A program made the position numbers and the translations under genes. A stretch of DNA of 24,207 bases from positions 1 through 24,207 of the forward strand of contig JAAEPJ010000368.1 in assembly GCA_024222485.1 (NCBI GenBank), written 5' to 3'. Origin of the DNA: a bacterium. Its GTDB lineage: Bacteria; RUG730; JAAEPJ01. Shown here piece after piece: positions 21,638 through 24,207 of the stretch (positions within the stretch are counted from its first letter, which is position 1; each line of letters opens with the position of its first letter). The notes beneath the pieces are model-generated. The model searched no databases and was not told where the DNA came from. It was given only the letters and a program-made list of their open reading frames with translations.

Positions 21638-22254
21638 TGCCTAAGGCAAAACCCTTATCTAAAGAACAAATAGTAGCAGCTCAAGCAAAGACTAAGTCTA
21701 ATATGGCTGCTGCTAGATATTTACACGTTTCTTATCAGCATTATAAGAAATGGGCTAAATTATATAAATTATTTGATGGGCATAAAAACCAAAGTGGTAA
21801 AGGAATACCTAAATTTTTAAAAGGTCCTAAAAAAATGCCTCATATGTTAGAAATAATTGAGGGGAGAATAGCTGCATCTTCATTTGATCCTAATAAACTT
21901 AAATATGCCTTAATAGAACAAGGATACCTATCAGAAGAATGTGCTATATGTGCTTTTAAAGAAAGAAGAGTATTAGATTATAAAATGCCTTTATTACTAC
22001 ATTTCCAAGATGGCAATAGCAATAATTATAGTTTAGATAATGTTCAATTGTTATGTTATAACCATTATTTTCTAAATGTAGGAGATGTTTTTAATGATAA
22101 AGATGTAAAACAAATAGAATCTAAACAAGAACATTTTGGTACTAGTGAAAAAGTAGAATGGGAAGTAGATGATTATCATTTACAACGTTTAAAAGAATTA
22201 GGTTTAGATGGTGTTGATGAAGATGATCCTAACCAATATGTAAGTAGAATATAA
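21637..22254 (+). CDS. Helix-turn-helix plus HNH-like nuclease
   Basis: This 205-residue protein has an N-terminal helix-turn-helix-like segment (about 10-43, NMAAARYLHVSYQHYKKWAK) and an HNH-like zinc domain. C102-A-I-C105 is the first knuckle, LLLHFQDGNSNNYSLDNVQL contains H122 and N135, and LLCYNHYF supplies C140 and H143. In typical HNH enzymes the last part reads CPNCH, so here the second cysteine is replaced by histidine, which may still bind zinc. Such HTH-HNH proteins of phages include free-standing homing endonucleases; alternatively it may be a DNA-binding protein with a lost nuclease function. The acidic end, GLDGVDEDDPNQYVS, is unassigned. Confidence 0.65.
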   Translation: MPKAKPLSKEQIVAAQAKTKSNMAAARYLHVSYQHYKKWAKLYKLFDGHKNQSGKGIPKFLKGPKKMPHMLEIIEGRIAASSFDPNKLKYALIEQGYLSEECAICAFKERRVLDYKMPLLLHFQDGNSNNYSLDNVQLLCYNHYFLNVGDVFNDKDVKQIESKQEHFGTSEKVEWEVDDYHLQRLKELGLDGVDEDDPNQYVSRI

Positions 22255-22427
22255 TGGCTAAAAAAATTAAACTATTAAATAAAAAACATCATAAAATAAC
22301 TAAAGATTATGATAAACAAAAAGAACGCCATTTAGAAAAACTTGCGTCAAAAAGTTTGGATAACGATGAAAATTTTCGTAAATTAAAGGATAAGAAAATC
22401 AAGGGTGATTTCTTAAAAAACTTTTAA
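22254..22427 (+). CDS. Tiny lysine-rich protein
   Basis: A 57-codon gene that begins in the stop codon of the HNH gene (TAATG). The protein is highly charged and helical: MAKKIKLLNKKHHKITKDYD, then KQKERHLEKLASKSL and a basic end KIKGDFLKNF. It could bind nucleic acid, but no motif is visible. Coupled start and the 2-base gap to the next gene support it. Confidence 0.55.
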   Translation: MAKKIKLLNKKHHKITKDYDKQKERHLEKLASKSLDNDENFRKLKDKKIKGDFLKNF

Positions 22428-22429
22428 TT

Positions 22430-22735
22430 ATGAAATTTAAACACAATTGGAACTTTGATACTGAAGATGAAATGAATAATCTCTTCAGAAATGGGATGAA
22501 AGAATTAAATGACCTAATCGTTGATACGGCATTATCTAATCTTAAAACCAAAAGAAAAACAATACCCGTAGTATCCCTTTACACTAAAGATACAGATATG
22601 TTTTATGATATTATGATTGAACGTCCTGATATGATTGAAACATTAGAACAAAATTTAACTACAATGGAAGAGTATGAAGATTACGAACGTTGTTCTAAGA
22701 TTGTTAAAGCAATAGATTATCTTAAAAATCAATAA
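22430..22735 (+). CDS. Unknown small acidic protein
   Basis: This 101-residue protein is not recognised. It is mostly helical: WNFDTEDEMNNLFRNGMKEL and ending with MEEYEDYERCSKIVKAIDYL, which resembles the UVR helical hairpin motif of UvrB and UvrC (Y/F-E-x-A-x-x-x-x-x-x-I), used there for protein contacts. That resemblance is weak. The gene is 2 bases from the previous stop and 1 base before the lysozyme-like gene. Confidence 0.6.
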   Translation: MKFKHNWNFDTEDEMNNLFRNGMKELNDLIVDTALSNLKTKRKTIPVVSLYTKDTDMFYDIMIERPDMIETLEQNLTTMEEYEDYERCSKIVKAIDYLKNQ

Positions 22736-22736
22736 T

Positions 22737-23324
22737 ATGAAAACTACATTAAAAATTGGAGTATTAGGAGTATCAATTTTTTTATTAGCATTTAATGATT
22801 ACAGAGAAAAACTACTTCCATCTACCCCAGTATTAGATTTACCCGTTAAAGGTATAAGTAATATTGAAGTTGCACCATTAACGGTACCTCATATTGAATT
22901 GAAAACAAATTCACATGAAGCATTTTTAAAAGCCATTGGATTTAAAGAATCAGGTAATAGATATGATATTGTCAATAGATTTGGTTATATGGGTAAATAT
23001 CAATTTGGTAAACGAACACTTAGAGGCTTAGGTTTTAAAATAAGCAAAGAAGAATTTTTAAATTCACCTGAAATTCAAGAGGCTGCTATGAGAAAATTAC
23101 TTCAAACAAATAAAAAATATTTGCAAAAATATATAGATGAGTTTGATGGGCAAGTAGTAAATGGTATATTAGTGACAGAATCAGGTTTGTTAGCTGCTGC
23201 ACATTTAGGTGGAGCAGGTAGTGTTAAAAAATGGTTCAAAACAGGTAAAGTAAGAAAAGATGGCAATGGTGTAAAAATAACTACTTATATGCAGCAATTT
23301 TCTGGATATGATTTATATTTATAA
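22737..23324 (+). CDS. Membrane-anchored lysozyme/lytic transglycosylase-like protein
   Basis: This 195-residue protein starts with a hydrophobic segment (residues 6-19, KIGVLGVSIFLLAFN) after a short basic end, which acts as a signal-anchor or signal peptide without an obvious cleavage site. Then comes a linker of about 40 residues and a lysozyme-like domain from about 60. FLKAIGFKESGNRY places the probable catalytic Glu at 71, FGYMGKYQFGKRTL is the typical substrate-loop, and GLLAAAHLGGAGSVKKWF is the late helix of SLT-type domains. It cleaves peptidoglycan, at entry or lysis. No holin was recognised beside it, so a lysis role by a signal-anchor-release route is possible but not shown. Confidence 0.75.
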   Translation: MKTTLKIGVLGVSIFLLAFNDYREKLLPSTPVLDLPVKGISNIEVAPLTVPHIELKTNSHEAFLKAIGFKESGNRYDIVNRFGYMGKYQFGKRTLRGLGFKISKEEFLNSPEIQEAAMRKLLQTNKKYLQKYIDEFDGQVVNGILVTESGLLAAAHLGGAGSVKKWFKTGKVRKDGNGVKITTYMQQFSGYDLYL

Positions 23325-23337
23325 TCAAAAATAAATT

Positions 23338-23472
23338 ATGGCAAGAATAGTTGTAAGTAATTACAAACCAAATAGTAGAAAAAAACGTCCTGGAGTACAT
23401 GCTAAAAGCAAATCCAGTAAATTAAAACAAAGTAAAAACTATGTCAAAGCATATCGCGGTCAAGGAAGATAA
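23338..23472 (+). CDS. Tiny arginine/lysine-rich protein without acidic residues
   Basis: A 44-codon gene that ends just before the next start. The protein (ARIVVSNYKPNSRKKRPGVH, then AKSKSSKLKQ, ending in YRGQGR) has 14 Lys or Arg and no Asp or Glu. As I recall, similar RPGVHAKSKSS...YRGQGR proteins occur in many marine T4-like phages, with no known function. RNA or ribosome binding is a fair guess from charge alone. Confidence 0.65.
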   Translation: MARIVVSNYKPNSRKKRPGVHAKSKSSKLKQSKNYVKAYRGQGR

Positions 23473-23473
23473 T

Positions 23474-23635
23474 ATGGATTTAAGTACTATATCTTTATTT
23501 AATCATATGACAGATGCTGATTTTTTAGCAGTACATAATGCAGGTCAATTAAAAAATTTATGTATTGCTTTATCATTAGACTTACAATCAATTAAAGATG
23601 AAAAAATTAAAACAAGTAAAACTTACACAGCATGA
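23474..23635 (+). CDS. Small unknown protein
   Basis: A 53-residue protein if started at ATG 23474, one base after the previous stop. An in-frame ATG at 23441 would overlap the previous gene by 32 bases and is less likely. The protein is helical (MDLSTISLFNHMTDADFLAV, then GQLKNLCIALSLDLQSIKDE) with no known motif. It overlaps the following small gene by 38 bases. Confidence 0.5.
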   Translation: MDLSTISLFNHMTDADFLAVHNAGQLKNLCIALSLDLQSIKDEKIKTSKTYTA

Positions 23636-23756
23636 ATGGTTTGATGCTTTAAAAGTTCCTACACCTCATAGGAACAAGAAAAAATACTATAGAAAAGAAA
23701 AACATAGAGCTGCTTGGAAAAGCGGCTCTTCTTCATTATATTCACGTATAAAATAA
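23598..23756 (+). CDS. Tiny basic protein whose 3' end carries a terminator and promoter
   Basis: A 52-codon frame: MKKLKQVKLTQHEWFDALKV, then PTPHRNKKKYYRKEKHRAAW and SGSSSLYSRIK. I recall similar ALKVPxPHRNKKKYYRKEKH sequences in related phages, so the first 40 codons seem real. The 3' end overlaps a strong hairpin terminator (23706-23729) and the TATATTCAC motif (23737-23745), so the last codons serve two purposes or the reading frame extends by chance. It overlaps the previous gene by 38 bases. Confidence 0.55.
   Translation: MKKLKQVKLTQHEWFDALKVPTPHRNKKKYYRKEKHRAAWKSGSSSLYSRIK
23706..23729 (+). terminator. Strong hairpin with GNRA-type loop, probable terminator
   Basis: AGAGCTGCTT (23706-23715) pairs with AAGCGGCTCT (23720-23729) over 10 bp with one T-G wobble and a GGAA tetraloop; TCTTCATTATATT follows. 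The U tract is interrupted, as at the hairpin at 443. Seven bases further on the TATATTCAC motif begins, giving the same terminator-promoter order as before the polymerase gene. Confidence 0.65.
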
Positions 23757-23761
23757 AGGTT
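23737..23761 (+). promoter_or_regulatory. TATATTCAC promoter-like motif before the SWIM gene
   Basis: TATATTCAC (23737-23745) is followed by GTATAAAATAAAGGTT and ATG at 23762, 16 bases behind the core. It matches the copies before 493 and 5168 and also includes TATAAAATA, close to the T4 late box TATAAATA. The AAGG just before the start is the nearest thing to a Shine-Dalgarno in the window. Confidence 0.5.
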
Positions 23762-24202
23762 ATGCTATACGAATTTTCAAATCACAACAAACATGGTAAT
23801 ATTAGGACAAGAATAGTATCTTGGCCTAAGGGTAAAGCATTTGGAATTAATCCAAAGGGTTTTGGTAATTTTATTGCTGTAAGAGTATTCAAATATGAAT
23901 ATCATCACGAAATTAATCCTCCAAGTTTAGCTAATATAGGAGGTAAAAGATATATTCTTCCTACTTGGCAAGAAGTATTACCTGAAACTGAATTAAGCGA
24001 TATAAAATGGATCAAACCAAAACCTAAGGTTAAACAAGAACCAATAGTTGAAATATCAGCTAGTAGTAGTGATCCAAATAAAACGTATAAAACGGTATAT
24101 TACCCAGAATCAGGTAAATTCCATTGTAATTGTCCAGGTAGATGGAGAGCATTTGATGGTAAATGTAAACACATAAAAGCATTAGAAAAAAAAGTAAAGT
24201 AA
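23762..24202 (+). CDS. SWIM zinc-finger domain protein
   Basis: A 146-residue protein if started at ATG 23762, directly behind the TATATTCAC motif; the in-frame ATG at 23714 lies inside the terminator stem and is unlikely. The N-terminal part is a small strand-rich domain (FGINPKGFGNFIAVRVFKYE), then a proline/lysine linker. The C-terminal end is a SWIM finger, C122-N-C124 ... C135-K-H137 in FHCNCPG...GKCKHIKAL. SWIM domains bind DNA or proteins in various settings. The partner is unknown. The stop overlaps a following ATG at 24202. Confidence 0.75.
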   Translation: MLYEFSNHNKHGNIRTRIVSWPKGKAFGINPKGFGNFIAVRVFKYEYHHEINPPSLANIGGKRYILPTWQEVLPETELSDIKWIKPKPKVKQEPIVEISASSSDPNKTYKTVYYPESGKFHCNCPGRWRAFDGKCKHIKALEKKVK

Positions 24203-24207
24203 TGCGC
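24202..24207 (+). CDS. Possible start of next gene, cut by window end
   Basis: TAATG overlap at the stop of the SWIM gene gives an ATG at 24202, followed by one more codon before the window ends. The overlap style is the same as for many genes here, but only two codons are visible. Confidence 0.3.

Noticed and set aside
23714-23761. Upstream ATG for the SWIM gene
   Set aside because: It lies within the terminator hairpin, and the leader residues it adds are hydrophobic antisense-like; the start behind the TATATTCAC motif fits better.

Overview
The window looks like the replication and glycan region of a tailed phage related to T4, most likely a marine myovirus of a Bacteroidota host. Sequence evidence: a T4-type family B DNA polymerase, a gp45 sliding clamp, a gp44 clamp loader ATPase and a probable gp62 all lie on one strand, densely packed and mostly joined by ATGA or TAATG overlaps. 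G+C is low, roughly a quarter by eye. Starts are preceded by A/T-rich stretches and almost never by a Shine-Dalgarno sequence, and a 55-residue histone H1-like protein of the type found in flavobacteria is present. The host call is inference. No integrase, tRNA, rRNA or CRISPR array was seen, and every gene I accept is on the + strand. No gene-free stretch reaches 300 bases; the longest is 98 bases (4581-4678).

Layout. (1) 2-433: the 3' part of a MazG-like nucleotide pyrophosphohydrolase gene, ending at a hairpin terminator. (2) 493-4580: the DNA polymerase, split into two genes between motif B and motif C, with two small genes (one DUF6165-like) between the halves, then the sliding clamp. 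(3) 4581-7638: a chaperone block with a structured leader, Hsp20, an unknown protein, GroES, GroEL and the histone-like protein. (4) 7650-11174: an unknown gene with a strong internal hairpin, the clamp loader large subunit, a small unknown, the probable small subunit, a DUF1599/Nmad1-type protein and a Cas4/AddB-like Fe-S nuclease. (5) 11224-21171: a ribbon-helix-helix-like protein and then eleven tightly coupled genes for glycan assembly: five glycosyltransferase-like proteins, three sugar-nucleotide SDR enzymes, a NodB-like deacetylase, an FkbM methyltransferase and one unknown. (6) 21229-24207: small genes including a zinc ribbon, a helix-turn-helix/HNH protein, a membrane-anchored lysozyme-like protein, several tiny basic proteins and a SWIM zinc-finger protein.

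How the parts may work together: the polymerase, clamp and loader form a T4-style replisome. Hsp20 and a full GroES/GroEL pair could assist folding of phage proteins. The glycan operon appears able to modify, transfer and methylate sugars, and so to build or remodel a glycan on host surface or virion. A motif with core TATATTCAC sits 16-19 bases before three start codons (493, 5168, 23762), twice directly behind a terminator hairpin, and is a good candidate for a phage-specific promoter.
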